This document shows, piece by piece, positions 55,101-64,000 of a stretch of DNA of 64,000 nucleotides; position 1 is the stretch's first letter; the number at the start of each line of letters is the position of its first letter. The position numbers were made by a program, and so were the translations under genes. The DNA is taken from positions 1 to 64,000 of the forward strand of contig NZ_QRZF01000026.1 of NCBI RefSeq assembly GCF_003464595.1, written 5' to 3'. Source of the stretch: Bacteroides intestinalis. GTDB taxonomy: Bacteria; Bacteroidota; Bacteroidia; Bacteroidales; Bacteroidaceae. Below the pieces are notes generated by a model. It was not told the origin of the DNA. It saw only the letters and a list, made by a program, of their open reading frames with translations, and ran no database searches.

Positions 55101-56173
55101 GAAAACCGATTCCGGAAGACATGAGAGAAAGCATTTTTGAAGCCTTCTTCCAGATAAGAGATGCCAGTCAACCTGCACAACCGGGTTCTGGAATCGGGCT
55201 CACACTGGCTACTTCACTGGTGCAACTACACAATGGAATGCTATACCTTGACGCAGAGGCAGAAGATACTTCATTCGTGGTACAAATACCCACTAACATT
55301 TCTACCGATACACAGATCATCGACACCACCCCATCGATAGAAGAGAATATCAAAGCAGAAGATGATGAATTATTTCTGATGTCAAAGACCTCATCCACTA
55401 CTAAAGGAACCGTACTCATTGTGGAGGACAATGAAGAATTACAAATATTCCTTACTAACCAATTGAGCAAATATTACCAGGTATTCAAAGCGGGAAATGG
55501 AATAGAAGCTTTGGAAATATTGAAGACTGAAATCATCAGCCTCATCATTTCAGACGTCATGATGCCCCTGATGGATGGTTTGGAATTTTGCAAGATAATT
55601 AAAACAAATCTGGAAACATGCCACATACCATTTATCATGCTAACGGCCAAAACAACTTTGGACAATAAGATTGAAGGATTGAAAATCGGAGCCGATGCCT
55701 ATATCGAGAAACCGTTTGCCATGCCATACCTATTGGTACAAATAGAAAACTTACTGGAAAGTAGAATAAGGCTCAGACAGAATTTTGCCAATAGCCCCTA
55801 CATTGCTACCAGCACCATGGCACAGAACAAAGCCGATGAAGATTTCCTAAATAAAATGACGGACATCATCAAACAGAATATAGAAAATGAGAATTTCAAT
55901 GTAGATAACTTGGCTGAAGAAATGTGCATGAGCCGCACCAGCCTGCATAGAAAAGTCAAAGGAATGACAGATATGACTCCCGGTGACTTTATACGTATAA
56001 TACGATTGAAAAGAGCAGCAGAATTATTAGCAGAAGGCAATTATCAGGTCAGCGAAATATGTATGCTTATAGGGATCCGTTCTCTATCTTACTTCTCTAA
56101 AATTTTCCAAAAACAATTCGGAATATTACCAAAGGATTTCATAAAAAGTCGTGGAGCCCTCCCGCCACAATAA
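52139..56173 (+). CDS. hybrid two-component sensor-regulator (HTCS)
   Basis: The 1,344-residue protein joins a whole signalling pathway. After a signal peptide, a periplasmic sensor of two seven-bladed propellers (Reg_prop repeats such as [21 protein letters not shown]) runs to a Y_Y_Y domain ([16 protein letters not shown]). A membrane helix follows (about residues 784-806), then the kinase with His841 in AHEIRTP and an ATP-binding [9 protein letters not shown]. A receiver comes next, with Asp1139 in [12 protein letters not shown], and a C-terminal AraC HTH. HTCS proteins bind a PUL oligosaccharide and activate the locus. It is flanked by both halves of the PUL. Confidence 0.95.
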   Translation: [1344 protein letters not shown]

Positions 56174-56205
56174 AAGTGAAAGAAAGCCCACTATTTATAA
56201 ACTTA

Positions 56206-56284
56206 AATATTGAGCGAGCTTGTCATAGCTTATGTCTAAGTATGGTTCTATTTAAGCTTTTTAGACAGCTCGTCCAATATTTTT
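56206..56284. terminator. long inverted repeat between HTCS and GH43 genes
   Basis: AAATATTGAGCGAGCTTGTC (56206-56225) pairs imperfectly with GACAGCTCGTCCAATATTTT (56264-56283). Inner TAGCTTA/TTTAAGC also pair, and a T-run follows. It fits a bidirectional terminator for the convergent genes. Confidence 0.65.
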
Positions 56285-56317
56285 CGTTTAAAAGGAACTT
56301 AATGAGCTATTATCACT

Positions 56318-58264
56318 TCATCTTGAAGATGAAGTCACACGAACATGCATCTCCACTTCTTTGAGGTTAGGATTTACCTCCTCGTAGGGTGCCATATCAA
56401 TGACAGGTGAGCCATCGAAACGGAAGTGAACGGGGCACACACTGGTATGGCGTGGCCGATGACCACTGTGATAGACATTATACAAATCCCCGTACTCATC
56501 CTTAACAAATGAATTGTGTCCAGGTCCAACCTGAGAAACCGGTGAACCGTTGTTCATCCAGGAACGTGGCGAATTGCTCCAAGATGCCGGATCCAGCAGG
56601 TTGCTACCTTTGCGGGCTGTGAGCATACCTACCTCATAATTGCCTCCGGTAACACCTCCACCGGAATATACCATATAAATAGTGTCGTCTTTACTTTCCA
56701 GTACAAAAGGACCTTCGGCAAGCTGCAAGGGCCTAATACAGAACGACCAACTATAGGCTTCCGAACCAATGACAAATGGAGCGCTTGTCAACTTCCAGGG
56801 TTCTTTCGGATCAACTGTGGCAATGCATAGTACAGGTCCTGGATCTACATCTTTTCCTTTTACGAAAAACTTCTTCCGGTCTGACCAGCAAACATAAGAC
56901 TTTCCACCATCCTCAAAATAAGTCATATCCAACGATAACCCGCCTGTGTTTCCATCATTATAGATAGGGTTTCCATCAGATTTCACCACGCGGATAGGAG
57001 CGCTCCAGTCTTCCGGTTTCATCGGGTTACCGTTTTCTTTCAGCTGCATCATATAAGCCTGAACACCTTTGTCTCCTTTGATGATAGCAAACAACATATA
57101 AAGACGAGAGCCGATGACATGCAGTTCCGGTGCCCAGTGAGGTCCTTCCCCTTGGATCAGCACAGTTTCTTGCCAACGGTGGTTGGCATCCGTCAGACCG
57201 TCTAAAGTGTCCGAGCAGCGGATAGGGATACGGTTCCACTCTACATCGTAAGTAGACACCAGGTAATATTTACCTTGATAGTACAGGATATTTGGGTCGG
57301 CACGATTCGACATCGATATCGGATAGTTGAATGAATATTGGAATATCTTTCCACGGATAGTATAGACGCCGGGAGTTGCCGAAGCAAGACATTTCAAGTC
57401 CTCTTCATTCCATATCACCCGTTTCTCCGCCCGGCTTCCGTCATTATAGAGCAAGATTGCCCGCTTTTTCCGAATATCAGAAACAATGGAAGGAGAAGCC
57501 GGAACGGACATTTCCAGCGGTAAGACATCTACATTGGCAATCCTTCCCAGTTTGTTTTTCAGATATTTGCCTTCTTCTGCAGTGAGTACAAGTGAATTAC
57601 CGAAACAGGCGTTACGAAAGTTGTACCAATCACCAGTAATTTTTTCCTGCACTCCATCCAGCTGGGAAGCCACTTTTACCGGAGAGAAATGGAGAAAGTC
57701 TGCTGTATGACTTTGAAAGACTTTCCCCTTTATCATCCAACGTATGCGATATTTTCCCACTGCCTCATCAAATTCACAGGAAATCGCCTCTAATGCCTCG
57801 CTGACTGGCAAGTGACACAATTGCTCCGGTTCGTAATGTACCAGGTCCCGACTCTTGATAAAGAGGAAAGAACCGGTAGCTGAAGGATCAGACATACCGT
57901 TTTTATCGGTACGGAGTGCTAACACACCAAATCCTCCCTCTGCCATTCGGAACAAATAGGGAGCCTTAAGGGTCTTCATCACCCCTGGTATCTTCTGTTC
58001 CTCCGAAAGTCCGGGTTCATTATCTACCTTACGAAGAGCCATAACACAGGCATCGTTGTTCAATGCCACGTAATGCTGCCCATCCTCACTGTAGCCCAAA
58101 TGAAGTGCGTTGCCCAACTTTGGAGGTATCTCCGTACGTGTATAGCAGACCACCCTGGGTGTTTCTTTGACGTTTACCCGCTCACCTTTTTCTTGCGCCA
58201 CCATTCCTTCCGAAAGAGCAATGGAAAGAAACAGGAAAGATGAAATAAAATACAGTTTTTTCAT
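56318..58264 (-). CDS. large GH43 enzyme with N-terminal propeller-like and Ig-like parts
   Basis: The 648-residue exported protein carries the GH43 triad in its C-terminal half: Asp323 in NRADPNILYYQG, Asp446 in LSLDMTYF and Glu517 in LAEGPFVLE. Residues about 45-240 form a second propeller-like unit without an obvious complete triad. Residues about 255-310 look like an atrophied Ig-like linker domain (RAILLYNDGSRAEKRVIW). It is the last gene of the SusC-SusD-SGBP operon. It probably trims side chains of the imported glycan. Confidence 0.8.
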   Translation of the reverse strand: MKKLYFISSFLFLSIALSEGMVAQEKGERVNVKETPRVVCYTRTEIPPKLGNALHLGYSEDGQHYVALNNDACVMALRKVDNEPGLSEEQKIPGVMKTLKAPYLFRMAEGGFGVLALRTDKNGMSDPSATGSFLFIKSRDLVHYEPEQLCHLPVSEALEAISCEFDEAVGKYRIRWMIKGKVFQSHTADFLHFSPVKVASQLDGVQEKITGDWYNFRNACFGNSLVLTAEEGKYLKNKLGRIANVDVLPLEMSVPASPSIVSDIRKKRAILLYNDGSRAEKRVIWNEEDLKCLASATPGVYTIRGKIFQYSFNYPISMSNRADPNILYYQGKYYLVSTYDVEWNRIPIRCSDTLDGLTDANHRWQETVLIQGEGPHWAPELHVIGSRLYMLFAIIKGDKGVQAYMMQLKENGNPMKPEDWSAPIRVVKSDGNPIYNDGNTGGLSLDMTYFEDGGKSYVCWSDRKKFFVKGKDVDPGPVLCIATVDPKEPWKLTSAPFVIGSEAYSWSFCIRPLQLAEGPFVLESKDDTIYMVYSGGGVTGGNYEVGMLTARKGSNLLDPASWSNSPRSWMNNGSPVSQVGPGHNSFVKDEYGDLYNVYHSGHRPRHTSVCPVHFRFDGSPVIDMAPYEEVNPNLKEVEMHVRVTSSSR

Positions 58265-58361
58265 ACGTAAATAATTTGTGCTCTCTATTTATAGAGAACT
58301 CATTTAAACATTAATAAATTGATTTCAGACACCTTCCCGGCTCCTTTACATACCTATCCTA

Positions 58362-59360
58362 TTACCATTCAATAGCCTGGTCTTCATCCGGAATCTGAGT
58401 ATTGATTCTACGTTCAAGTGTCAAACTACCTTTTACCTTATATGGGATCTCCACTCCAGGTGCAGAAGTATAGTCCACAAAATCATATTCAAGGTCAAAT
58501 GTCACGTAGCGATGCAGCAAGTAAGGTTTTTCATCATCCATCTTTTCTGTAATAGAATAGAAAAATGCTTCCTTGGCTGGTGTAAACTTAATCTTTTCAT
58601 TATCCGCATGTAACTTCAAACTTTTATCATTGCCTGTTCCAAATTCAAAGTATACTTTATAGGCCGCACGGTCAATCAAGTCTTCTTCTACCAGTCCGGC
58701 ATAGAAGAATACTGTATTATCATCTACTACATAAGCTGTACGATTACTTTTCACCATAGCGTCTTTATTGTCATAAGTCCCATCAGCTTTCTTGATGAAT
58801 ACCTGCATCGTAGTAGTACTGTAATTACCGGAATAATCATTAAAAGGCAATACCCTTAATAATGCCTTAGCAAAATTCTTACGAGGGTTTTTAACATAAT
58901 TGTATGATGGATCATCCACAATCGTCAACGGTAATACCCACTTGTTTACCAAGTCAATACCACCCAGTGAAAAATCGACATCAGTAGTAATGGTATTCAC
59001 GCCCTTAGGAATATTCACTACTGCCGGGAAACTATAGCTACTTTTCTGTAACTCCTTAAAATAAAGATCTTCACGTCCGAAACGTGCATCATTCAATATC
59101 TTCAATGTATCTGAATCAACTGCAATATGGACTTCGCGGTTAGCTACATTATCCGTATTACCACTGACAATTATCGGCAATTTATAAGTTACCTTACCGT
59201 CCTCTTTGTATCTGACATAAATATCAGTTACTCCGTTAGCACCTATAGGCGCTTTAAATGAAATATATTGTTGATACAGTTCGTCTGTCCACTCGTCATT
59301 GCAAGAAGTTCCCAACAAAACAGCAGCAAGTATCACAATACAAATATATATTTTCTTCAT
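58362..59360 (-). CDS. SusE-position surface lipoprotein (DUF1735/DUF4973-like glycan-binding protein)
   Basis: The 332-residue lipoprotein (signal MKKIYICIVILAAVLLGTSC, Cys20) has an N-terminal DUF1735-like beta domain (YQQYISFKAPIGANGVTDIY). It follows SusD directly, the usual place for surface glycan-binding proteins. The C-terminal part (DYSGNYSTTTMQVF onward) matches no enzyme. ATG 59360 gives the normal signal; the upstream in-frame ATG overlaps susD. It should help capture the polysaccharide at the cell surface. Confidence 0.75.
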   Translation of the reverse strand: MKKIYICIVILAAVLLGTSCNDEWTDELYQQYISFKAPIGANGVTDIYVRYKEDGKVTYKLPIIVSGNTDNVANREVHIAVDSDTLKILNDARFGREDLYFKELQKSSYSFPAVVNIPKGVNTITTDVDFSLGGIDLVNKWVLPLTIVDDPSYNYVKNPRKNFAKALLRVLPFNDYSGNYSTTTMQVFIKKADGTYDNKDAMVKSNRTAYVVDDNTVFFYAGLVEEDLIDRAAYKVYFEFGTGNDKSLKLHADNEKIKFTPAKEAFFYSITEKMDDEKPYLLHRYVTFDLEYDFVDYTSAPGVEIPYKVKGSLTLERRINTQIPDEDQAIEW

Positions 59361-59382
59361 AATGTATCTCTGATTTAAAAAT

Positions 59383-61425
59383 TTATTCATTATATGTCCA
59401 GCCAGGATTCTGTACCAGCTTCTTATTACGCTTCAACTCTTGATGGCTGATAGGCCAGAAGTACATTTTGCGTGAGAAGTTGGTAGGTAATGAAGCTACC
59501 TCTACCGGTATATGGAACAATTCTCTTTGATCGACAGTCAACAGTGTGTTACAACCATAAATAGGCAGTGACTCTTCCACCTCCGCATCTTTCCAACGGC
59601 GCAAGTCGTAATAGCGTTGTCCCTCCCCCATTAATTCAATCTGGCGCTCACGCTTGATATTGGCCCGCATTGCATCTTTGCTTCCGTAATCCTTGAAATC
59701 GGGAAGTCCTGCACGACAACGAACCGGACGAGTACCTCTCTTCATTTCATCAATATCGCGTTTTATAGCATAGCTCTTAGCGCCATCCCAAGAGGGTATA
59801 TTATAAGTTCCGTCCACTTCATTCAAAGCCTCGGCATACATCAACAGAATGTCTGCATAACGAATTGCCGGATCCACCTTCTTCTGTATATATTGTGTAA
59901 CTAATGGGTCATTCCCCCAATGGCAATCATTAGGATGGACAAACTTCTTCACACCAATACCTGTGCGTAGCCAATAAGATGTATTAGTATAGCCATTACC
60001 GGAACCACGATAATAGAATACTTGCAAATTCTTTTCATGTTGCTGAGATCTGTTCAGGAAGTACCAGGTAGAACCGTTGAAAGCAACCGATGCATAAAAA
60101 CGGGGCTCACGTTGCACATACTGTTTAGAAACTCCTTCTTCATGCACATCCAGCTCGGGATATTTCTTTTGTGTTTCCTCTTCCCAAGTTACAAAACCTT
60201 CCGCACGCTTACTGCCATTTCCGCGGCCTATCTCCATATCTTTTCCCGGACAATCTGTACCATTGTTCATATAGTAAGCATCACATTGTTTCTGCGTAAT
60301 ACCATGTGTATTGAATCCATTACCAAGAGGTGGCAACTGATATAATACCATCTGCGATACGCTTTCTTCTTTGAGGTTTTGCCCACGGGTAAAAATCAAT
60401 TCCGGATTATCGGAAGCAGCCAGCGAACCATTGAAAATGGCACGATAGGATTCAAACGGATCGATATCTTTCCAACCATTCGGCCACAGGTTATTAGAGA
60501 AGTCACCATCATCCGGTGGAGTAATCGTTGCAGGAAAGCCTGACATTGCACTTTCCGGTCGACGTACTCCTGCATGATACAAATCATATTGCCCCAATTC
60601 TATCACATCGCGGGCAGCTGCTGCAGCAATAGCCCACTTCTTATCATCATATTCCTGCGCAATCAGATGTTTGCCATCCCAATTCACCATATCAGCAAAC
60701 TTTTCCTGATCACCCGGACGCGGATTGTTGATGGGACTGGCGGCGTATAGCAATGCCTTGGCACGAGTGGCCAGTGCTGCGCCACGTGTTGGGCGTGCAA
60801 TATACAAGGCACTTCGTGATAACGGAAGATCCTTAGCCGCCAACAGCATTTCATTACTAATATACTCTACGCATTCATCATACGAATTACGGGGAATCCC
60901 CAGCTCATCATATTCTTTCGTATAATCAATTCCTTCATCCGGAAGCAATGGTACAGGACCATATTTACGTAACAGCAACCAGTAGAAATAAGATCGTACA
61001 AAGCGAGCCTGAGCTTTATAATCAGCACGTTCTTCAGGTGTCATCTGTTCATTCATATCAATATTCAGAATAAAGATAGAGGCTTGGCGGATACCTTTAT
61101 AAGCATCAATCCAACTACCTTGCAGGAAATTCTCATCATAGTCACCGTTCTTCAATCGCTTGTAACGGTCGTCGGTATCGCCATAATACATGTCATCTGC
61201 AAAACAAAACGGATTATATTTCTTACTGGACACATCAGTATTATTGATAGTCAGATAATAGTATGCATTTGCCAGCCACTGCTCCGAATAGTCTCTGTCC
61301 GTAAAGACTTCTTCTATGGTCATTCGGTCTTTAAAATAATGGTCAGCATCCAAAGTATCCGCACAAGAGACCAATATAAAGGTCAAGACGCAAACGGCGG
61401 ACATTAAAGTATATTTCTTTTTCAT
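59383..61425 (-). CDS. SusD/RagB-family lipoprotein of the second PUL
   Basis: The 680-residue lipoprotein (lipobox LVSCA) has the SusD pattern: SEQWLANAYYYL, EERADYKAQARFVRSYFYWL, YADILLMYAEALNEVDGTYN and IKRERQIELMGEGQRYYDLR. It is longer than the phase-variable SusD (499 residues). It would bind the PUL's oligosaccharide over the SusC channel, whose gene ends 15 bases upstream. Confidence 0.93.
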   Translation of the reverse strand: MKKKYTLMSAVCVLTFILVSCADTLDADHYFKDRMTIEEVFTDRDYSEQWLANAYYYLTINNTDVSSKKYNPFCFADDMYYGDTDDRYKRLKNGDYDENFLQGSWIDAYKGIRQASIFILNIDMNEQMTPEERADYKAQARFVRSYFYWLLLRKYGPVPLLPDEGIDYTKEYDELGIPRNSYDECVEYISNEMLLAAKDLPLSRSALYIARPTRGAALATRAKALLYAASPINNPRPGDQEKFADMVNWDGKHLIAQEYDDKKWAIAAAAARDVIELGQYDLYHAGVRRPESAMSGFPATITPPDDGDFSNNLWPNGWKDIDPFESYRAIFNGSLAASDNPELIFTRGQNLKEESVSQMVLYQLPPLGNGFNTHGITQKQCDAYYMNNGTDCPGKDMEIGRGNGSKRAEGFVTWEEETQKKYPELDVHEEGVSKQYVQREPRFYASVAFNGSTWYFLNRSQQHEKNLQVFYYRGSGNGYTNTSYWLRTGIGVKKFVHPNDCHWGNDPLVTQYIQKKVDPAIRYADILLMYAEALNEVDGTYNIPSWDGAKSYAIKRDIDEMKRGTRPVRCRAGLPDFKDYGSKDAMRANIKRERQIELMGEGQRYYDLRRWKDAEVEESLPIYGCNTLLTVDQRELFHIPVEVASLPTNFSRKMYFWPISHQELKRNKKLVQNPGWTYNE

Positions 61426-61440
61426 ATATACGATTTTAAT

Positions 61441-64000
61441 TTATAAGTTAACAGATAATCCTAAGGAGAATGCTTTAGTCAAGGGATATTGCGTACCGGT
61501 TGAACTGACTAATTCCGGATCCCACCATTTGAATTTTGAGAAAGTCAACAAGTTAGTACCTCGAAAATAAATACGAATATTGTTGAAGTGAATCTTATTA
61601 ACAATCTCTTTGGGCAAAGTATAACCGAGTTCTACCGTTTTCAGACGCAAATAAGAACCATCACGCAGCCAAAATGTAGAATGACGGTAGTTATTCTCAT
61701 TTCCATCAAAGCTCAAACGAGGATAAGAAGCATTCGGGTTTTCAGTCGCCGGATCACCTGAAATATCAGCAGAGATCCAACGATCAGAAGAAGCTACCTG
61801 AGAGAGAATATTACCCCATTCACCTTGGCTAAAAGCATACACTGTAGCGCCTTCTACGAAGAATGAGGACTTGCCTGTACCCTGGAAATGTACATTCACA
61901 TCCAAACCTTTCCAGTTAGCAGCAATACCGAAACCATACATTAGGTTAGGACGGGTAGTCGCACCAATAGGTACTTCATCATTCGCATCAATGATACCGT
62001 CACCATTAACGTCCTTGTACTTGATGTCACCCGGTTGCACTGTTCCGAATGTCTGTGTCGGACTGTTACGAATATCATCATAATCCTTGAACAAGCCCAA
62101 AGACACCAGACCTCTTGCCTGATTCACACGATATCCCTTCTCCATTTTATATGGATAAACATGATATTCTTCATCCTTCTCCTGAATTGTATTCTTACTG
62201 TATGTAAAGTTACCACGAACAGTAAAGAAGACTTTATTGAATCTATGCTTGAAAGCAAAATGACCGTCAAAGCCTTCGGAAAGAACGGCACCTACGTTGG
62301 CATGAGGCCATGCAGTGATTCCTGCCATGTAAGGTAAGAATTTACGTTCCAACCATATCCCATCACGTTGCTCGTGGAAGTAGTCAATACTGGCTGTGAA
62401 CTTATCGTTGAACAATGCCATATCTACTCCCAAGTCATGCTTGGTAGCAATTTCCCAGGTTGCATCATTAGAAGCCAATACTGTGTAGAGTTTACTGGTA
62501 TATGCTTTGTCATAATTAAAATCTGCCCATTGATATCCTTCTTTGGAATCACCAATAGTATAAAGATACGGAAAACGGAATTCATTATTACCGATCTTCA
62601 GGACATCATTTCCCACCTTACCATAAGAATAACGTACTTTGAACATACTCAACCAAGGTAGATTCTTCTTGATAATAGACTCTTCAGCAATATTCCACGC
62701 AACAGACGCAGCTGGAAAGAAACCAAAGCGATGTCCGTCAGCGAAATTTTCCGATCCATTATAACCGAAGTTGAAATCAACGAAGTAGCGATAGTTCCAG
62801 TTATAGTTAACACGTCCGGATAGTCCCAAATGCCGACGGGCAATACCATTCTTCAAATCGTCTCCAACATTCACAGTAAATACTCTTGAATCCTGATTCA
62901 GTTTCACGATTCCACCCACATGATGCCCCTTGAATGTACGGTCGTAATGCAATTCAGCCTCAAAAACTTCTTTACGGTTACCTTCCGCACTACTTTTTTG
63001 GAACATGGGTGATTCCGGAGAAATACGATCGAATACCAGATTACCATTGTCATCACGTCTGCGTTGTACTCTCCACTGTTCCGGCCACTTTATGCGTTCG
63101 ATATTATTCTTATTCCAAGTATCAAAACCAAAACGAGCTACAAATCTTAAACCTTTCGTAAGGAAATCCAGATTCTGCTCCAGTGTAATATTGGTCTGAA
63201 TGGTATTTTCCCAAAATTCTTTATAACCGGTCTGTGTAGCAAGTACCCATGGATTCGCCTGAATACCGGTTCCATAAGCAGGAACATAGCCATTGGAATA
63301 CATCACAGGAATATTAATAGGACTCTGATACATTAAAGACTGCCATGCATCACTCGAGAAACCTGATTCATTATACTTCTTCAAAGAACCGGATACACCG
63401 ACTTTTAGCAAAGTCTTGCGGGTTATATCAATATCCGTATTCAAACGGTAGTTCCATGTATTGGCGTTACAGTTGGTATCATACTCTTTCTTCAAAGTAT
63501 CATCTGTCTTGAACATACCACCTTCCTGTACATAACTCATAGAAATAAAGTAGCGTGCAGTAGAACCACCACCATTCATATTCAGGTTAGCACGATAAGT
63601 CATAGCACCGTCTTTCATTAAGACATTCATCCAATCCACATTAGGATATAAGTCAGGATCGAGCCCTAAGCGCAAGATTTCCAACTCCGTATTATCATAA
63701 ATAGGTTGCAAATTACGAGTAGTACGAGCTTCATTCATCATATTCGCATACGTATATCCATCGGCAAAACTCGGAGTGAGTGTGCGGGCATTGTAAGAGG
63801 TCTCTACCTTTGCATCGATATTAATCTTACCGCCCTTACCATGTTTGGTGGTTATTAATACAACACCGTTTGCACCACGGCTACCATAAATAGCGGTTGC
63901 TGAAGCATCTTTCAATACTGAAAACGTTTCTATATCTTCAATGTTGACGTCATCCATATCGCGCTCAAAACCATCGACCAATACCAAAGCGGAAGTACTG
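61441..64000 (-). CDS. SusC-type TonB-dependent receptor, 5' end outside the window
   Basis: At least 853 codons are present, beginning inside the plug (LVLVDGFERDMDDVNIEDIE, then SATAIYGSRGANGVVLITTK) and continuing through the beta-barrel to TKAFSLGLSVNL. The head, promoter and any inversion site of this SusC lie beyond 64000, so phase variation of this gene cannot be judged. The frame is open throughout, unlike the first SusC. It imports the glycan bound by the SusD encoded next. Confidence 0.93.
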   Translation of the reverse strand, partial: STSALVLVDGFERDMDDVNIEDIETFSVLKDASATAIYGSRGANGVVLITTKHGKGGKINIDAKVETSYNARTLTPSFADGYTYANMMNEARTTRNLQPIYDNTELEILRLGLDPDLYPNVDWMNVLMKDGAMTYRANLNMNGGGSTARYFISMSYVQEGGMFKTDDTLKKEYDTNCNANTWNYRLNTDIDITRKTLLKVGVSGSLKKYNESGFSSDAWQSLMYQSPINIPVMYSNGYVPAYGTGIQANPWVLATQTGYKEFWENTIQTNITLEQNLDFLTKGLRFVARFGFDTWNKNNIERIKWPEQWRVQRRRDDNGNLVFDRISPESPMFQKSSAEGNRKEVFEAELHYDRTFKGHHVGGIVKLNQDSRVFTVNVGDDLKNGIARRHLGLSGRVNYNWNYRYFVDFNFGYNGSENFADGHRFGFFPAASVAWNIAEESIIKKNLPWLSMFKVRYSYGKVGNDVLKIGNNEFRFPYLYTIGDSKEGYQWADFNYDKAYTSKLYTVLASNDATWEIATKHDLGVDMALFNDKFTASIDYFHEQRDGIWLERKFLPYMAGITAWPHANVGAVLSEGFDGHFAFKHRFNKVFFTVRGNFTYSKNTIQEKDEEYHVYPYKMEKGYRVNQARGLVSLGLFKDYDDIRNSPTQTFGTVQPGDIKYKDVNGDGIIDANDEVPIGATTRPNLMYGFGIAANWKGLDVNVHFQGTGKSSFFVEGATVYAFSQGEWGNILSQVASSDRWISADISGDPATENPNASYPRLSFDGNENNYRHSTFWLRDGSYLRLKTVELGYTLPKEIVNKIHFNNIRIYFRGTNLLTFSKFKWWDPELVSSTGTQYPLTKAFSLGLSVNL

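Noticed and set aside
1..64000. tRNA or rRNA genes and insertion sequences
   Set aside because: I looked through the intergenic regions and saw no cloverleaf-like sequence, rRNA segment or intact transposase; a covariance search could still find a small RNA.

Overview
The window reads as chromosome of a gut Bacteroides or close relative. The evidence is two SusC/SusD systems, a hybrid two-component regulator with AraC output, many short lipoprotein signals, GH43/GH30/GH5/GH3 glycosidases, BACON and DUF4302 lipoproteins, and repeated TAnnTTTG (-7) promoter boxes of the Bacteroides type. No rRNA, tRNA, CRISPR array or intact transposase was seen.

Left part (1-9.4 kb): a degraded unknown gene is followed by a SusC/SusD locus whose SusC gene is physically split. 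The promoter and the first 72 codons lie on the minus strand between two 15-bp inverted repeats (817-831 and 1481-1495). The remaining ~1,039 codons lie on the plus strand beyond the right repeat. Flipping 817-1495 would restore an in-frame SusC of about 1,111 residues, so this looks like a phase-variable receptor caught in the OFF state. The body also carries a one-base frameshift near 3304. Downstream genes in the same direction are susD, a HExxH zinc-peptidase lipoprotein, a DUF4302 lipoprotein and a BACON lipoprotein, ending at a clear terminator.

9.4-18 kb: a leftward GH30-GH5-GH3 operon (probable beta-glucan degradation) with an upstream TPR/membrane/HTH regulator, then a DUF5009 membrane protein and QueH. 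18-30 kb: mixed chromosomal genes. These are a DUF4143 ATPase with three operator-like repeats at exact 33-bp period, a DUF6266 protein behind a structured leader, a phosphodiesterase, a second ATPase, an M16 peptidase, a single-domain arabinose-5-phosphate isomerase overlapping a PfkB kinase, a tyrosine phosphatase lipoprotein, a DEAD-box helicase and a DMT transporter.

30-34 kb is a peroxide-defence block: dps, divergent oxyR (both redox cysteines present), ahpC and ahpF. 34-38.5 kb holds a TPR/HTH regulator divergent from a TonB-type outer-membrane protein. 38.5-46.4 kb is a leftward gene string: AAA ATPase, DUF3226 TOPRIM protein, ruvB, flippase, DUF389 membrane protein, S46 dipeptidyl peptidase. 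The ATPase-TOPRIM pair sits in front of ruvB with gaps of 2-3 bases and is a candidate defence or DNA-processing module. A second DUF6266 gene and an AlkD-like repair protein follow.

48.4-64 kb is a second polysaccharide utilisation locus: GH43, mutarotase, a 38-residue mini-gene and a second GH43 in one leftward operon, a 1,344-residue hybrid sensor-regulator on the plus strand, then leftward SusC (cut by the window edge), SusD, a surface glycan-binding-type lipoprotein and a large GH43. Three GH43 enzymes and a mutarotase suggest an arabinose-, xylose- or galactose-containing glycan. The exact substrate cannot be read from the sequence.
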